Assembly: GCA_014323545.1 (NCBI GenBank) | Contig: CP058647.1 | Coordinates: 626,001-690,000 of the forward strand | From: Hyphobacterium sp. CCMP332 | GTDB taxonomy: Bacteria; Bacteroidota; Bacteroidia; Cytophagales; CCMP332 | DNA length: 64,000 nt | Reading direction: 5' to 3' | In this document: positions 48,445-58,981 of the stretch, one piece after another | Numbering within the stretch: the stretch's first letter is position 1 | How the letters are laid out: the number at the start of each line of letters is the position of its first letter | Program-made: the position numbers and the translations under genes | The notes under the pieces: model-generated | The model's database searches: none | The model's input: only the letters and a program-made list of their open reading frames with translations | What the model was told of the DNA's origin: nothing

Positions 48445-49047
48445 TTATTTAGAGTACAATTCAACTATTAGTTGTTCCTCGATATTCTCAGGAATCTCAT
48501 CACGCTGAGGAAAGTTTACAAACTTTCCGGAGTGATTCACAGAATCCCATTCTAACCAGGAATAATTTTTTTGTGGTCTTCCTAAAGACTCGGTAACAGC
48601 TTCAAGTGATTTTGATTTTTCTCTTACAGAAATAACATCACCTGGTTTTACCGAATAAGAAGGAATATTGACAATGTGGTTGTTTACCAAAATGTGTTTG
48701 TGGGATACAAGTTGTCTTCCTCCTCTTCGAGTCGGAGCAATTCCCAACCTGTAAACAACATTGTCCAATCTCGATTCCAATAATTGCAATAGGTTTTCAC
48801 CGGTAATTCCGTCTTTTCTGGCTGCTTTGTGGAAGGCATTTGCAAATTGTTTTTCCAATACACCATAGATGTATTTTGCTTTTTGCTTCGCCATAAGCTG
48901 AATCGCATATTCCGATTGCTTACGTCTTCTACCTTTGCCATGCATTCCCGGAGGGTAGTTCTTTTTTGAAAGAGCCTTTGTGTTTCCCTCAATCGGTTCT
49001 CCGTATCTTCTTGCAATTTTTGCTTTTGGTCCTGTATATCTTGCCAT
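48445..49047 (-). CDS. rpsD: Ribosomal protein S4
   Basis: A 200-residue primary rRNA-binding protein that starts 16S 5'-domain assembly. The N-terminal [20 protein letters not shown] lacks the four-cysteine zinc knuckle of the C+ form. The S4 RNA-binding domain has [19 protein letters not shown] near residue 90 and [20 protein letters not shown] near 114. It sits between rpsK and rpoA, where autoregulation by S4 is known in other bacteria; no leader structure was sought here. Confidence 0.98.
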   Translation of the reverse strand: MARYTGPKAKIARRYGEPIEGNTKALSKKNYPPGMHGKGRRRKQSEYAIQLMAKQKAKYIYGVLEKQFANAFHKAARKDGITGENLLQLLESRLDNVVYRLGIAPTRRGGRQLVSHKHILVNNHIVNIPSYSVKPGDVISVREKSKSLEAVTESLGRPQKNYSWLEWDSVNHSGKFVNFPQRDEIPENIEEQLIVELYSK

Positions 49048-49058
49048 TTAAATATCTT

Positions 49059-49451
49059 TTAGACTCTTCTTCTTTTTGGAGGTCTGCAACCATTATGTGG
49101 CAATGGAGTCACATCTTTAATTGCAGTAATCTCGATTCCTGTATTTTGAACTGTTCTTATCGCAGATTCTCTTCCTGCACCGGGTCCTTTAACAAAAACC
49201 TCAGCTTTTCTCAAACCTAACTCATATGCGGTCTTGGCACATTCAGAAGCAGCAACCTGGGCTGCATATGGCGTATTCTTTTTCGACCCCTTAAATCCCA
49301 TTTTACCTGCACTTGCCCATGAGATCACCTGACCTGCGGTATTGGTTATCGAAATGATGATGTTGTTAAATGATGCTTTAATATGCACCTGGCCGATCGG
49401 CTCTACAACAACAACACGCTTTTTAGCTTTATCTTTTCTCTTTTCAGCCAT
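49059..49451 (-). CDS. rpsK: Ribosomal protein S11
   Basis: A 130-residue platform protein of the small subunit, near the mRNA exit site and the 3' end of 16S r[23 protein letters not shown] near residue 23, [20 protein letters not shown] near 43 and the C-terminal [16 protein letters not shown] are standard. In Bacteroidota this region is of interest because the anti-Shine-Dalgarno segment is reported to be sequestered by platform proteins. Gaps to rpsM and rpsD are 8 and 11 nt. Confidence 0.98.
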   Translation of the reverse strand: MAEKRKDKAKKRVVVVEPIGQVHIKASFNNIIISITNTAGQVISWASAGKMGFKGSKKNTPYAAQVAASECAKTAYELGLRKAEVFVKGPGAGRESAIRTVQNTGIEITAIKDVTPLPHNGCRPPKRRRV

Positions 49452-49459
49452 GTTAAATA

Positions 49460-49837
49460 TTATTTGGTTGCTTTTTTCTTATTAGCAACAGTCTTTCTTT
49501 TACCTTTTCTCGTTCGACAGTTATTTTTAGTTCTCTGACCGCGAACCGGAAGTCCTCTTCTGTGTCTTAAACCTCTGTAACACCCAATGTCGAGTAATCT
49601 TTTAATATTGAGTTGAACTTCAGATTTTAATTCACCTTCAGTTTTAAATTCATTGGCTATGATGTCACGAATGTTTTTTGCTTCATCATCTGTCCAATCC
49701 ACTACTTTTTTATCTTTATCCACACCGGCTTTATCAAGTACTAATGCAGCTCGGCTGTTTCCTATACCAAAGATGTAAGTCAAACTAATGACTCCTCTCT
49801 TGTTATCCGGAATATCGACTCCTTGAATTCTGGCCAT
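49460..49837 (-). CDS. rpsM: Ribosomal protein S13
   Basis: A 125-residue head protein of the small subunit that contacts P-site tRNA through its basic C terminus and bridges to L5. [20 protein letters not shown] at the N terminus, [20 protein letters not shown] near 22 and [20 protein letters not shown] near 86 are diagnostic. The tail [20 protein letters not shown] is slightly longer than in E. coli. It starts 2 nt after rpmJ. Confidence 0.98.
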   Translation of the reverse strand: MARIQGVDIPDNKRGVISLTYIFGIGNSRAALVLDKAGVDKDKKVVDWTDDEAKNIRDIIANEFKTEGELKSEVQLNIKRLLDIGCYRGLRHRRGLPVRGQRTKNNCRTRKGKRKTVANKKKATK

Positions 49838-49839
49838 AA

Positions 49840-49956
49840 TTAACCTTGTCTTTGTTTAAACTTGGGATTCTTTTTATTTATGACGTACAAGCGCCCTTTT
49901 CTTCTTACAATTTTGCAATCCGCGCTTCTTTTTTTTACGGAGGCTTTTACTTTCAT
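49840..49956 (-). CDS. rpmJ: Ribosomal protein L36
   Basis: A 38-codon gene between infA and rpsM, its usual place. The product reads [20 protein letters not shown] and continues [18 protein letters not shown]. It has one cysteine and lacks the other zinc ligands of the C+ form (CxxC and CxxxxH), so it is the zinc-independent C- type. The ATG at 49956 and TAA ending at 49840 leave gaps of 6 nt to infA and 2 nt to rpsM. Confidence 0.97.
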   Translation of the reverse strand: MKVKASVKKRSADCKIVRRKGRLYVINKKNPKFKQRQG

Positions 49957-49962
49957 AATATT

Positions 49963-50181
49963 TTATTTATAGCGATAAACTATTCTTCCTTTTGATAAAT
50001 CATATGGAGACATCTCCAATTTAACTTTATCACCAGGTAATATTTTGATATAGTGCATTCTCATTTTCCCTGAAATATGCGCAACTACCTGATGACCATT
50101 TTCTAGTTCAACTCTGAACATAGCATTTGATAATGCTTCTACAATTGTACCGTCTTGTTCTATGGACGCTTGTTTTGCCAT
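49963..50181 (-). CDS. infA: Translation initiation factor IF-1
   Basis: A 72-residue OB-fold protein that binds the A site of the small subunit during initiation. [20 protein letters not shown] near residue 11, [20 protein letters not shown] near 32 and [11 protein letters not shown] at the C terminus are typical. Its start overlaps the secY stop by one base (TAATG). No map (methionine aminopeptidase) gene lies between secY and infA, where many bacteria have it. Confidence 0.98.
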   Translation of the reverse strand: MAKQASIEQDGTIVEALSNAMFRVELENGHQVVAHISGKMRMHYIKILPGDKVKLEMSPYDLSKGRIVYRYK

Positions 50182-51503
50182 TACGCTACTGCCATGTTTT
50201 GAGTTCTACCTTTCATCTTTCCTGATTTCATCATTCCCTCATAATGTCTCATAAGGAGATAACTTTCAATTTGCTGAAGGGTATCTAAAATCACACCAAC
50301 CATAATTAATAAAGATGTTCCACCATAAAACTGGCTAAACTCTCTACCTACTCCTGCAATACTCGCAAAGGCAGGAAGTATGGCTACAATTGCCAGGAAT
50401 ACCGATCCTGGAAATGTTACTCTGGTTAATATCGTATCCAGGAAATTACTTGTGTCACGGCCAGGCTTAATACCCGGAATGAAACCACCATTTCTCTTCA
50501 TATCATCTGCTATCTGATTTGGATTTACCGTAATAGCTGTATAAAAGAAAGTAAATGCTATTATCAGGAATGCAAAGAGTAAATTGTATTGCCAGGATGT
50601 AAAATCTGAAAATGTAGTACCTATATAAACTGCAATGTCGCTTTCATTGCTTTCAGCCCAAAATTGAGCAATCATTGCAGGTAAAAACATTAAAGATTGT
50701 GCAAAAATAATTGGCATTACACCGCTGGAATTAACTTTTAGAGGAATAAATTGACGTTGTCCTCCATATATTTTAGATCCTAATACCTGTTTAGCGTATT
50801 GAACCGGCACCCTTCTTACAGCCTGGGTCAACATTACAGTACCCATTACTACAAAAAACAATGCTAAAATTTCAAGTATGAATAAAAGCGCACCGCTCAT
50901 TCCTTTCGTAGTAGCTTCAGCCAGAATGGCTCCGGGAAATCTCGAGATGATTCCAACCATTATTAACATGGAGATACCATTACCTATACCCTTTTCTGTT
51001 ATTCTCTCACCGATCCACATTGTAAAAATGGTACCGGCAGTTAAAATAATCATTGAGGAAATAGTAAAGAATGTCTGATCTACCATAATAGCTTCAGCAG
51101 GAATAGTTGCTGTCACATATCCTATAGATTGGAACAAGGTTATGGCTATCGTAAGCAATCGGGTAATTTGATTGATTTTTCTACGCCCTGATTCTCCTTC
51201 TTTTTGTAATTTCTGGAAATAAGGAACAGCAACAGTCAACAATTGCAATACAATCGAGGCCGAAATATAAGGCATAATACCCAACCCAAAAATAGACGCG
51301 TTGCTAAATGCTCCTCCCAGGAAAGTATCGAGTAAACCGAAAATTCCGGTTGCTTCTCCAGATAATTTATCTGGATTTACACCGGGAAGAACTACAAATG
51401 AACCAAGTCTGAAAATAAGCAACAGACCCAGAGTTGTTATAATTCTATTTCTAAGCTCCTCAATTGAGAAAATGTTCCTTATGGTAGTTATGAATTTCTT
51501 CAT
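50181..51503 (-). CDS. secY: Preprotein translocase subunit SecY
   Basis: The 440-residue channel of the Sec translocon, with ten predicted transmembrane helices. [19 protein letters not shown] near residue 35, [20 protein letters not shown] near 73 (plug region), [20 protein letters not shown] near 166 and [20 protein letters not shown] near 234 are hallmark segments; [20 protein letters not shown] near 399 and the C-terminal [18 protein letters not shown] follow. Its start overlaps the rplO stop by 4 bp, so translation is coupled. Confidence 0.98.
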   Translation of the reverse strand: MKKFITTIRNIFSIEELRNRIITTLGLLLIFRLGSFVVLPGVNPDKLSGEATGIFGLLDTFLGGAFSNASIFGLGIMPYISASIVLQLLTVAVPYFQKLQKEGESGRRKINQITRLLTIAITLFQSIGYVTATIPAEAIMVDQTFFTISSMIILTAGTIFTMWIGERITEKGIGNGISMLIMVGIISRFPGAILAEATTKGMSGALLFILEILALFFVVMGTVMLTQAVRRVPVQYAKQVLGSKIYGGQRQFIPLKVNSSGVMPIIFAQSLMFLPAMIAQFWAESNESDIAVYIGTTFSDFTSWQYNLLFAFLIIAFTFFYTAITVNPNQIADDMKRNGGFIPGIKPGRDTSNFLDTILTRVTFPGSVFLAIVAILPAFASIAGVGREFSQFYGGTSLLIMVGVILDTLQQIESYLLMRHYEGMMKSGKMKGRTQNMAVA

Positions 51504-51949
51504 GAGATGACTGTGACTTTGCCTCCCGCTTTTTCAATTAATTCCTGTGCTTTTTTAGAGAACTTGTGAGCGCTAATATTTAGTGCTTTGGCTAGTTCTC
51601 CATCTCCAAGAATTTTAACTTTATCTTTTTTACTTGCCAATCCGGAAGAAATCAAATTCTCAATTGTAACTTCTTTCCATTTATTTTTTTCAGCGAATTC
51701 ACTTAAAGTGTCTAAATTGATCACGCGGTATTCAACTCTATTTGGATTTCTAAATCCAAATTTTGGTACTCTTCTTTGTAATGGTTGCTGGCCACCTTCA
51801 AATCCAATTTTTCTTGAGTATCCGGATCTTGATTGTGCACCTTTATGACCACGCGTAGCTGTTCCGCCTTTGCCAGATCCCTGACCGCGACCAACTCGCT
51901 TTGAATTTTTTGTTGAACCTTTTGCAGGTTTTAAAGAGTGTAATTCCAT
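51500..51949 (-). CDS. rplO: Ribosomal protein L15
   Basis: A 149-residue large-subunit protein. The basic N-terminal extension (LKPAKGSTKNSKRVGRGQGS, then GKGGTATRGHKGAQSRSGYS) threads into 23S rRNA, and GFEGGQQPLQRRVPKFGF near residue 49 is the family signature. The globular C-terminal domain spans about 75-149. It overlaps rpmD by 1 nt and secY by 4 nt. Confidence 0.98.
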   Translation of the reverse strand: MELHSLKPAKGSTKNSKRVGRGQGSGKGGTATRGHKGAQSRSGYSRKIGFEGGQQPLQRRVPKFGFRNPNRVEYRVINLDTLSEFAEKNKWKEVTIENLISSGLASKKDKVKILGDGELAKALNISAHKFSKKAQELIEKAGGKVTVIS

Positions 51950-52125
51950 TATTCTACAACTTTTACTAAGTGGTGAACTTTACTTATCATACCTTGAATC
52001 TGAGGAGTTAACTCAACTTCAACCTGACGATTTATCTTACCAAGACCCAATGCCTGGATTGTTTTCTTCTGGTAGCTAGGCCTGTTGATGGTACTTTTTA
52101 CCTGTTGTATTTTAACTTTAGCCAT
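51949..52125 (-). CDS. rpmD: Ribosomal protein L30
   Basis: A 58-residue large-subunit protein. AKVKIQQVKSTINRPSYQKK, QALGLGKINRQVEVELTPQI and GMISKVHHLVKVVE match the bacterial L30 length and signature. The open frame extends 17 codons upstream to 52176, but that would overlap rpsE by 47 bp; ATG at 52125, 4 nt after the rpsE stop, is the credible start. Confidence 0.97.
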   Translation of the reverse strand: MAKVKIQQVKSTINRPSYQKKTIQALGLGKINRQVEVELTPQIQGMISKVHHLVKVVE

Positions 52126-52129
52126 TTTT

Positions 52130-52648
52130 TTATCCGTTGAATACTTTTTCAAGTGAAATTCCTCTGTCTTGCGCAATTGTATAAGGATCCCTCATATTTT
52201 CAAGCGCCTTAATCGTTGCTTTTACAACATTATGAGGATTAGATGACCCTTTCGATTTGGCCAAGACGTCTTTAACTCCGGCGCTTTCCAATACTGCACG
52301 CATCGCTCCACCAGCTATAACTCCAGTACCTTCAGCAGCAGGTTTCATAAATACATGGCCACCGGAATATGTCGCTTCCACATCATGAGGTATGGTTCCT
52401 TTAACTACAGGAACTCTTATGAGACTTTTCTTAGCATCATCAATACCTTTGCTGATAGCATCAGTTACTTCATTGGCTTTTCCCAGTCCATATCCAACTA
52501 CACCGTTTCCATCACCAACTACAACAATAGCCGCAAAACTGAATCGACGTCCACCTTTAACAACCTTAGCAACCCTTTTAATGGCCACTACCCTTTCGGT
52601 TAATTCAATTTCGCTTGCCTTAACAGCTTTTACGTTTCCTTGTATCAT
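52130..52648 (-). CDS. rpsE: Ribosomal protein S5
   Basis: A 172-residue protein at the mRNA entry channel involved in decoding fidelity. The double-stranded-RNA-binding-like domain has [20 protein letters not shown] near residue 24 and [20 protein letters not shown] near 50; the second domain has [20 protein letters not shown] near 102. Length and order (rplR, rpsE, rpmD) are standard. Confidence 0.98.
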   Translation of the reverse strand: MIQGNVKAVKASEIELTERVVAIKRVAKVVKGGRRFSFAAIVVVGDGNGVVGYGLGKANEVTDAISKGIDDAKKSLIRVPVVKGTIPHDVEATYSGGHVFMKPAAEGTGVIAGGAMRAVLESAGVKDVLAKSKGSSNPHNVVKATIKALENMRDPYTIAQDRGISLEKVFNG

Positions 52649-52653
52649 TCTAT

Positions 52654-53004
52654 TTAGAATTTTAAGCCACCTTCTCTTGCTCCAGCTGCTAAAGCTGCTA
52701 CTCTTCCGTGGAATAAATATCCACCTCTGTCAAAGACCACAGATTCAATACCCGCTTCTTTTGCAACTTTTGCCAATTCAAGACCAACTTTCTTGGCTAT
52801 TTCTGTTTTATTTCCTTTATCGTCAAGACTTCTTGAAGTGAAAGAGGCCAATGTCTTTCCTTCATTATCATTTATAATTTGAGCGTAAATCTGCTTATTA
52901 CTTCTGTAGACACTTAATCTTGGTCTCTCAGCAGTTCCACTGATTTTCGATCGAATACTCTTTCTGAGTCTTCTTCTTCGATTTAATTTCTTTATCTCGC
53001 TCAT
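52654..53004 (-). CDS. rplR: Ribosomal protein L18
   Basis: A 116-residue 5S-rRNA-binding protein that works with L5 and L25. The basic N terminus ([20 protein letters not shown]) and [20 protein letters not shown] near residue 27 precede the RNA-binding core, and [20 protein letters not shown] near 92 closes the protein. Gaps to rplF and rpsE are 8 and 5 nt. Confidence 0.98.
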   Translation of the reverse strand: MSEIKKLNRRRRLRKSIRSKISGTAERPRLSVYRSNKQIYAQIINDNEGKTLASFTSRSLDDKGNKTEIAKKVGLELAKVAKEAGIESVVFDRGGYLFHGRVAALAAGAREGGLKF

Positions 53005-53012
53005 CTTACGAA

Positions 53013-53564
53013 TTATTTAGCAGCTGCTTTTCCAGCTTTTCTTCTTATTTGTTCTCCTTTAAATCTTATTCCTTTGCCTTTATATGGCTCAACTTTCCGC
53101 AACTCTCTCACTTTAGCCACAATCTGACCCAAAAGTTGCTTATCAAAAGATTCCAATTTCAGAATAGGATTTTTACCTTTTTCAGCGGTCACTTCTGCTT
53201 TAACTTCCGGAGGAAGCACAAACAGTATATTGTGACTATAACCAAGACTAAAATCAATTTTACTCCCGGAAACCGTTGCTCTAAATCCAACCCCTACTAA
53301 TTCCAATTCAGTGCTAAAACCTTTTTCCACACCTTCAACCATATTATTGATCAATGACCGATACAAACCGTGCATTGCTTTATGGCGTTTTTGTTCCGTA
53401 GCTCTGCTTACAAGAAGTTCATTTCCTTCTTGCTTAACAGTAATTCCCGGATCTACTTGTTGCTTAAGCTCACCTTTTGGACCTTTTACTACAACGAGTC
53501 CATTGGTATTGCTTACCTGCACTGATTCCGGAACGACGATTGGTTGATTTCCTATTCTTGACAT
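53013..53564 (-). CDS. rplF: Ribosomal protein L6
   Basis: A 183-residue large-subunit protein with two similar domains, near the factor-binding site. [20 protein letters not shown] starts the first, [20 protein letters not shown] near residue 72 leads into the second, and [20 protein letters not shown] near 157 is the signature 23S-binding end. It lies 9 nt after rpsH. Confidence 0.98.
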   Translation of the reverse strand: MSRIGNQPIVVPESVQVSNTNGLVVVKGPKGELKQQVDPGITVKQEGNELLVSRATEQKRHKAMHGLYRSLINNMVEGVEKGFSTELELVGVGFRATVSGSKIDFSLGYSHNILFVLPPEVKAEVTAEKGKNPILKLESFDKQLLGQIVAKVRELRKVEPYKGKGIRFKGEQIRRKAGKAAAK

Positions 53565-53573
53565 CTTCTTTAA

Positions 53574-53966
53574 TTAATAAACGCGACATAAAATCTCGCC
53601 ACCCAAATTCTCTCGAACTGCATGCTTGTCTGTCATAATACCTTTAGAAGTTGATAAAATTGCAATTCCAAGTCCGTTCAAAACTCTTGGCATTTTATCA
53701 ACACTTGTATACTGTCTTAAACCAGGAGTACTTACCCTTTCAATATTTGTTATTGCAGATCTTTTAGTAACAGGATTGTACTTTAAAGCCATTTTAAGGA
53801 CTTTTTTATACCCTTCACCCTCTTCCTTGAAATTCTGTATATAACCGTTTTCCAAAAGAACTTTTGCTATTTCCACTTTCATTTTAGAAGATGGAACTTC
53901 AAGAATTCTATGATTCGCACCTATGGCGTTTCGTACCCTCGTTAAAAAATCTGCAATTGAATCCAT
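53574..53966 (-). CDS. rpsH: Ribosomal protein S8
   Basis: A 130-residue protein that binds the central 16S domain and, in E. coli, represses the spc operon. DSIADFLTRVRNAIGANHRI at residues 2-21 and the C-terminal GIMTDKHAVRENLGGEILCR are typical. The 68 bp gap before it is the longest inside the spc gene order and contains a hairpin and a -7 match, so this gene may have its own promoter. Confidence 0.98.
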   Translation of the reverse strand: MDSIADFLTRVRNAIGANHRILEVPSSKMKVEIAKVLLENGYIQNFKEEGEGYKKVLKMALKYNPVTKRSAITNIERVSTPGLRQYTSVDKMPRVLNGLGIAILSTSKGIMTDKHAVRENLGGEILCRVY

Positions 53967-53982
53967 TTTAACAAAAAATTAA

Positions 53983-54013
53983 CAGCCCCAAAAAAATTCG
54001 GGCTGCAAAGATA
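53983..54013 (-). promoter_or_regulatory. Internal promoter-like element and leader hairpin before rpsH
   Basis: On the minus strand TATCTTTG (54013-54006) matches TAnnTTTG and is followed at once by CAGCCC (54005-54000), which pairs with GGGCTG (53988-53983). A -33 TTTG is missing. Alternatively the hairpin with the downstream TTAATTTTTT is a weak terminator after rpsN. Confidence 0.5.
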
Positions 54014-54034
54014 AAAAATTATATTTTAAAAATA

Positions 54035-54304
54035 TTACCAGCTGGCTTTTGTTACACCGGGAATTTTCCCATCCGAAGCCATCTCTCTAAAGGTCACTCT
54101 GTTAATGCCAAATTTTCTCATATAACCTTTAGGTCTACCGGTAATTAAACACCTGTTATGCAACCTAACCGGACTTGAATTTTTTGGCAACTTATCAAGA
54201 CCTTGCCAATCCCCAGCTTCTTTTAAAGCCTTCCTCTTTTCGGCATAGCGCTCCACAAGTCTTTGTCTTTTTCGCTCTCTGGCAATTACTGCTTTTCTAG
54301 CCAT
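54035..54304 (-). CDS. rpsN: Ribosomal protein S14 (zinc-free type)
   Basis: An 89-residue small-subunit head protein. [20 protein letters not shown] at the N terminus, [20 protein letters not shown] near residue 39 and [20 protein letters not shown] near 59 are standard. There is a single cysteine and no CxxC pair, so it is the longer C- type that binds no zinc. It lies between rplE (2 nt) and rpsH (68 nt). Confidence 0.98.
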   Translation of the reverse strand: MARKAVIARERKRQRLVERYAEKRKALKEAGDWQGLDKLPKNSSPVRLHNRCLITGRPKGYMRKFGINRVTFREMASDGKIPGVTKASW

Positions 54305-54306
54305 AA

Positions 54307-54858
54307 TTAGTTTTTATTTTGAAAAGGCATACCAAATGCCTTTAGTAATTCATAACTTTCTTCATCAGTATCTGCGGATGTTACAAAAGTGATATTCATC
54401 CCACTGATTTTATTCACCTTATCAATGCTTATTTCAGGAAAAATAATTTGTTCCTTAATTCCAAGCGTATAATTACCTCTTCCATCAAATCCTTTATCAT
54501 TCACTCCTCTAAAGTCTCTTACCCTTGGAAGTGATACAGACATCAATCGGTCAAGGAACTCATACATTTTTGCCCCTCTCAAAGTAACTTTTGCTCCAAT
54601 AGGCATTCCTTCTCTTAACTTAAAGTTAGAAACGGACTTTTTGGCAATTGTCATTACTGCTTTTTGACCAGTAATCATGGTAAGTTCTTCAACACCGGCT
54701 TCCAGCGCTTTTTTATCAGATACTCCTTCACCAATACCTTTATTGATAGCAATTTTCTTGAGCTTAGGTACTTGCATTGCTGAAGTATATTTAAATTTAT
54801 CCTTCAGTACAGGTACAATCTCCTCTTTATACTTGTTAAATAATCTTGGACTATTCAT
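54307..54858 (-). CDS. rplE: Ribosomal protein L5
   Basis: A 183-residue 5S-rRNA-binding protein in the central protuberance. [20 protein letters not shown] near residue 22, [20 protein letters not shown] near 69 and [20 protein letters not shown] near 112 are the family signatures. Its start overlaps the rplX stop by 8 bp. Confidence 0.98.
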   Translation of the reverse strand: MNSPRLFNKYKEEIVPVLKDKFKYTSAMQVPKLKKIAINKGIGEGVSDKKALEAGVEELTMITGQKAVMTIAKKSVSNFKLREGMPIGAKVTLRGAKMYEFLDRLMSVSLPRVRDFRGVNDKGFDGRGNYTLGIKEQIIFPEISIDKVNKISGMNITFVTSADTDEESYELLKAFGMPFQNKN

Positions 54859-55174
54859 CTTTTATAAATTCACCAGTTGTTTTTGAATACCTCTGCAATT
54901 TACCTTTGTCGTTAAGCTTTCGCCCAACTCTGCTTGGGTTTCCCGCATCATCAAGTAACATTACATTGCTTATATTAATAGGTGCTTCTTTTTCAATAAT
55001 TCCACCATTGGGATTTTCAGCAGAAGGTTTGGTATGTTTTGAAACCATTCTTACACCTTCGATAATTACCCTGTTCTTATTTCTTTCAACAAGAAGAACT
55101 CTCCCGGTTTTGCCTTTATCATTACCGGCAATGACCTTTACATTATCTCCTTTTCTTAACTTAATCTTTGTCAT
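54851..55174 (-). CDS. rplX: Ribosomal protein L24
   Basis: A 107-residue assembly initiator of the large subunit. The KOW motif is [20 protein letters not shown] at residues 5-24, and [20 protein letters not shown] near 34 and [13 protein letters not shown] near 65 follow. The last codons overlap rplE by 8 bp, which suggests translational coupling. Confidence 0.97.
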   Translation of the reverse strand: MTKIKLRKGDNVKVIAGNDKGKTGRVLLVERNKNRVIIEGVRMVSKHTKPSAENPNGGIIEKEAPINISNVMLLDDAGNPSRVGRKLNDKGKLQRYSKTTGEFIKDE

Positions 55175-55184
55175 TACAATATCT

Positions 55185-55553
55185 TTATACGACTTCAGGA
55201 GCCAACGAAACTATTTTCATAAATTGCTTTTCCCTCAACTCTCTTGCCACAGGTCCAAAAATCCTTGTACCTCTTGGCTCGTTCAAATTGGTAATTAAAA
55301 CCGCAGCATTCTCCTCGAATCTGATATAAGAACCATCAGATCTTCTAACTTCTTTTTTGGTTCTCACCACAACGGCACGGGAGACAGTTCCTTTTTTCAT
55401 TGAACTTGAGGAAAGTGCATTTTTGACGGTAACAACTATTTGATCGCCAACAGAAGCATATCTTTTTTTAGTACCACCTAAAACACGAATGCAGAGCACT
55501 TCTTTTGCTCCGCTATTATCAGCAACCGCTAATCTACTCTCTTGTTGTACCAT
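55185..55553 (-). CDS. rplN: Ribosomal protein L14
   Basis: A 122-residue, highly conserved large-subunit protein at the bridge to the small subunit. [40 protein letters not shown] near residue 67 and [20 protein letters not shown] near 97 are typical. Its first base overlaps the rpsQ stop. Confidence 0.98.
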   Translation of the reverse strand: MVQQESRLAVADNSGAKEVLCIRVLGGTKKRYASVGDQIVVTVKNALSSSSMKKGTVSRAVVVRTKKEVRRSDGSYIRFEENAAVLITNLNEPRGTRIFGPVARELREKQFMKIVSLAPEVV

Positions 55554-55813
55554 TATTTTGCTCTTTCTATAATTTCAACCATTCTCCACCTTTTTGTTTT
55601 GCTCAAAGGCCGAGTCTCAGCAATTCGCACCGTATCCCCTGGCTTACAGTCGTTTTTCTCATCGTGAGCAGTAAATTTTTTACTTTTCTTAACGAACTTA
55701 CCGTAGATCGGGTGCTTAATTTTTCTTTCTACTTCAACGACAATGGATTTCTCCATTTTGTCGCTTACTACTTTACCTACTCTTTCTTTTCTAAGATTTC
55801 TTTCCATTGCCAT
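55553..55813 (-). CDS. rpsQ: Ribosomal protein S17
   Basis: An 86-residue OB-fold 16S-binding protein. [20 protein letters not shown] near residue 8, [20 protein letters not shown] near 34 and [20 protein letters not shown] near 56 are signatures. ATG 55813 overlaps rpmC by 23 bp; ATG 55807 (MERNLRKE) would overlap by 17 bp. Both starts are plausible. Confidence 0.97.
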   Translation of the reverse strand: MAMERNLRKERVGKVVSDKMEKSIVVEVERKIKHPIYGKFVKKSKKFTAHDEKNDCKPGDTVRIAETRPLSKTKRWRMVEIIERAK

Positions 55814-56009
55814 TTATTTCAGCAAGTTCTCTTGCGTGTAATTCAGTTTTCAGTCTGGCCAAAATCCTTCTGGTTTGACGAATTTTCATTGGATTCTCAA
55901 TAGGAGAAATTGCATGAGAAAATTTCAACTTTTGAAGCATACCTTGTTCTCCAGCGATCATCTCATTGATCTCTTCTACTGTCATTCCTTTTATATCTTT
56001 TGCGTCCAT
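55791..56009 (-). CDS. rpmC: Ribosomal protein L29
   Basis: A 72-residue helical protein at the exit tunnel rim and trigger-factor docking site. [20 protein letters not shown] near residue 9, [20 protein letters not shown] near 28 and [20 protein letters not shown] near 48 are typical. It lies 2 nt after rplP, and its 3' end is shared in another frame with rpsQ. Confidence 0.96.
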   Translation of the reverse strand: MDAKDIKGMTVEEINEMIAGEQGMLQKLKFSHAISPIENPMKIRQTRRILARLKTELHARELAEINGNGKKS

Positions 56010-56011
56010 CT

Positions 56012-56434
56012 TTATTGAGGTATATGATCTCTACGTACGACAAATTTTGTTTTAACCGGAAGCTTTTGAGCGCCAAGACGCATTGCTTCCTGAGCCAATT
56101 CCTGGCCAACTCCACCAATTTCAAACATGATAGTTCCAGGTTTTACTACAGCGACCCAATATTCTGGTGCACCTTTACCTTTTCCCATTCGAACTTCAGC
56201 AGGCTTTTTTGTTATAGGCTTATCAGGAAAAATTCTAATCCAGACCTGACCTTCTCTTTTTAGATATCTGGTTATGGATATCCTGGCTGCTTCTATCTGG
56301 CGACTAGTGATAAATCCCGGTTCAAGGGATTTAAGACCAAAGGCACCAAATGCCAATGTAAATCCTCTTCCGGCAATACCTTTAACTCTGCCTTTCTGCT
56401 TTTTTCTAAACTTGGTTCGTTTCGGTTGTAACAT
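56012..56434 (-). CDS. rplP: Ribosomal protein L16
   Basis: A 140-residue large-subunit protein that helps form the A-site tRNA cradle. [40 protein letters not shown] near residue 32 and [20 protein letters not shown] near 81 are signatures. Its length is normal. It starts 12 nt after rpsC. Confidence 0.98.
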   Translation of the reverse strand: MLQPKRTKFRKKQKGRVKGIAGRGFTLAFGAFGLKSLEPGFITSRQIEAARISITRYLKREGQVWIRIFPDKPITKKPAEVRMGKGKGAPEYWVAVVKPGTIMFEIGGVGQELAQEAMRLGAQKLPVKTKFVVRRDHIPQ

Positions 56435-56446
56435 CTTTTACCGATT

Positions 56447-57169
56447 TTATTTTTTTCTTCTTTTAGATTCTCTTTTACCTGGTCTTCCACCACCTCCGCC
56501 GCTTTGAGTACTACCCATACCAACGTTTGGAGAAAGATCGCGTTTGCCATAGATTTCTCCTTTAAAAATCCATACTTTAATTCCGATTTTACCATATACC
56601 GTTTCTGCTTCGGAAACTGCATAATCAATATCAGCTCTTAATGTATGTAATGGAGTTCTACCTTCTTTATACATTTCGGTTCTTGCCATTTCAGCACCAC
56701 CCAAACGTCCTGCAACTTTTATTTTAATTCCTTCTGCTCCAACACGCATTGCAGATGCAATTGCCTGTTTCATCGCTCTTCTATGTGAAATTCTTCCTTT
56801 TAGTTGTTGTGCTATACCGTCTCCAACTAATTTGGCATCAAGCTCTGGCCTTTTAATCTCAAAAATGTTAATCTGAACATCCTTACCTGAGATTTTTTTT
56901 AATTCTTCCTTAAGCCTGTCAACTTCCGCTCCACCTTTACCAATAACTACTCCGGGTCTGGCTGTGTGAACAGTTATCGTGATTCTTTTAATCGTTCTTT
57001 CTATAATTATTTTTGAAATACCGCCTTTAGGAATTCTGGCTAAAATATACTCACGGATTTTCTCATCTTCAACCAATTTACTGGCAAAGCTTTTACCACC
57101 ATACCAGTTGGATTCCCAACCTCTTACAAGCCCTAATCGAAATGCTACCGGATTAACTTTCTGTCCCAT
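56447..57169 (-). CDS. rpsC: Ribosomal protein S3
   Basis: A 240-residue protein at the mRNA entry with two KH-like domains. [40 protein letters not shown] near residue 61 (GxxG loop), [20 protein letters not shown] near 122 and [12 protein letters not shown]-like text near 177 follow the family. The C-terminal tail is glycine- and basic-rich ([20 protein letters not shown]). It overlaps rplV by 1 nt. Confidence 0.98.
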   Translation of the reverse strand: MGQKVNPVAFRLGLVRGWESNWYGGKSFASKLVEDEKIREYILARIPKGGISKIIIERTIKRITITVHTARPGVVIGKGGAEVDRLKEELKKISGKDVQINIFEIKRPELDAKLVGDGIAQQLKGRISHRRAMKQAIASAMRVGAEGIKIKVAGRLGGAEMARTEMYKEGRTPLHTLRADIDYAVSEAETVYGKIGIKVWIFKGEIYGKRDLSPNVGMGSTQSGGGGGRPGKRESKRRKK

Positions 57170-57576
57170 TATTTCTTAGTTTCTTTTTTTTCTTTTTGAT
57201 CGGCTTCTTCTATTTCCACCTCTTCCGCTACAGCTACACTAGGTTCCAGTTTAATAGTAATATGACTGGATCTTTTTCTAATTCTGTGAGCTCTTCCCTG
57301 AGGTGCCGGTTGAATTCTTTTAAGCATTCTCGCACCGTCAACAAAAATTTCTTTGATGTATAAATCAGCCTCTTCGACATCCATATCCTCATATTTGTTG
57401 GACCAGTTTGAGATAGCAGAAAGCAAAAGTTTTTCCATATATGGAGATCCTGCTTTTGAGTCAAACTGAAGAACACCTAAGGCATAATTTACCTTCTGAC
57501 CTCTGATAAGGTCTGCTATCATCCTCATTTTACGAGGTGCGATAGGGAAGTTTCGTAATTTTGCTACTGCCTCCAT
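57169..57576 (-). CDS. rplV: Ribosomal protein L22 with short acidic tail
   Basis: A 135-residue protein whose hairpin lines the exit tunnel. [20 protein letters not shown] near residue 7, [20 protein letters not shown] near 50 and [20 protein letters not shown] near 78 are typical, the last being the tunnel hairpin. About 20 charged residues ([16 protein letters not shown]) extend the usual end. The stop codon of rpsS directly precedes its start. Confidence 0.97.
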   Translation of the reverse strand: MEAVAKLRNFPIAPRKMRMIADLIRGQKVNYALGVLQFDSKAGSPYMEKLLLSAISNWSNKYEDMDVEEADLYIKEIFVDGARMLKRIQPAPQGRAHRIRKRSSHITIKLEPSVAVAEEVEIEEADQKEKKETKK

Positions 57577-57855
57577 TTATCTTTTTGCTTTATCTTTTTT
57601 ACCTGCATGTCCTCTGAAATTTCTGGTTGGGGCAAATTCGCCCATTTTATGTCCTACCATGTTTTCAGTTACATACACCGGTATAAATTTATTTCCATTG
57701 TGTACCGCAAATGTATGACCTACGAAATCCGGAGAAATCATAGAACGTCTCGACCAAGTCTTAATTACAGACTTTTTACCAGACTCATTCATTGCTTCAA
57801 CTTTCTTCTCTACCCTGAAATCTATATAGGGTCCTTTTTTTAATGATCTTGCCAT
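57577..57855 (-). CDS. rpsS: Ribosomal protein S19
   Basis: A 92-residue small-subunit head protein. [40 protein letters not shown] near residue 32 and [20 protein letters not shown] near 62 are the standard signatures. Gaps are 3 nt to rplB and 0 nt to rplV. Confidence 0.98.
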   Translation of the reverse strand: MARSLKKGPYIDFRVEKKVEAMNESGKKSVIKTWSRRSMISPDFVGHTFAVHNGNKFIPVYVTENMVGHKMGEFAPTRNFRGHAGKKDKAKR

Positions 57856-57858
57856 TAA

Positions 57859-58686
<828 letters not shown>

Positions 58687-58692
58687 TTCTTA

Positions 58693-58980
58693 TTAGATTT
58701 CGCTGTAAAAATCAATTATCTCACCTTCTGCGACAGTGACGATCGCTTTCTTGTAAGAAGGAGTTCTTCCTGAAATAATCTGCGATTTAGTATATCTTGT
58801 CTTAGGTTTGCTGGAAGCGAGGATGGTATTAACCTTTATAACATTAACGCCATACATTTGCTCTACTGCTCTCTTTATTTCAACCTTATTTGCCTTTTTA
58901 TCAACGACGAAAGCGTATTTGTCTTTCTCGTTTAAATCGGTCATTTTTTCGGTTACTATAGGTTTCTTTAATACGCTCAT
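58693..58980 (-). CDS. rplW: Ribosomal protein L23
   Basis: A 95-residue exit-tunnel-rim protein that docks trigger factor and SRP. VLKKPIVTEKMTDLNEKDKY at residues 3-22 and VDKKANKVEIKRAVEQMYGV near 31 are the signatures. It starts 1 nt after rplD and ends 6 nt before rplB. Confidence 0.97.
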   Translation of the reverse strand: MSVLKKPIVTEKMTDLNEKDKYAFVVDKKANKVEIKRAVEQMYGVNVIKVNTILASSKPKTRYTKSQIISGRTPSYKKAIVTVAEGEIIDFYSEI

Positions 58981-58981
58981 C

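Noticed and set aside
52126-52176. A 17-residue extension of L30
   Set aside because: It overlaps rpsE, and the L30 family start MAKVKIQQ is at 52125.
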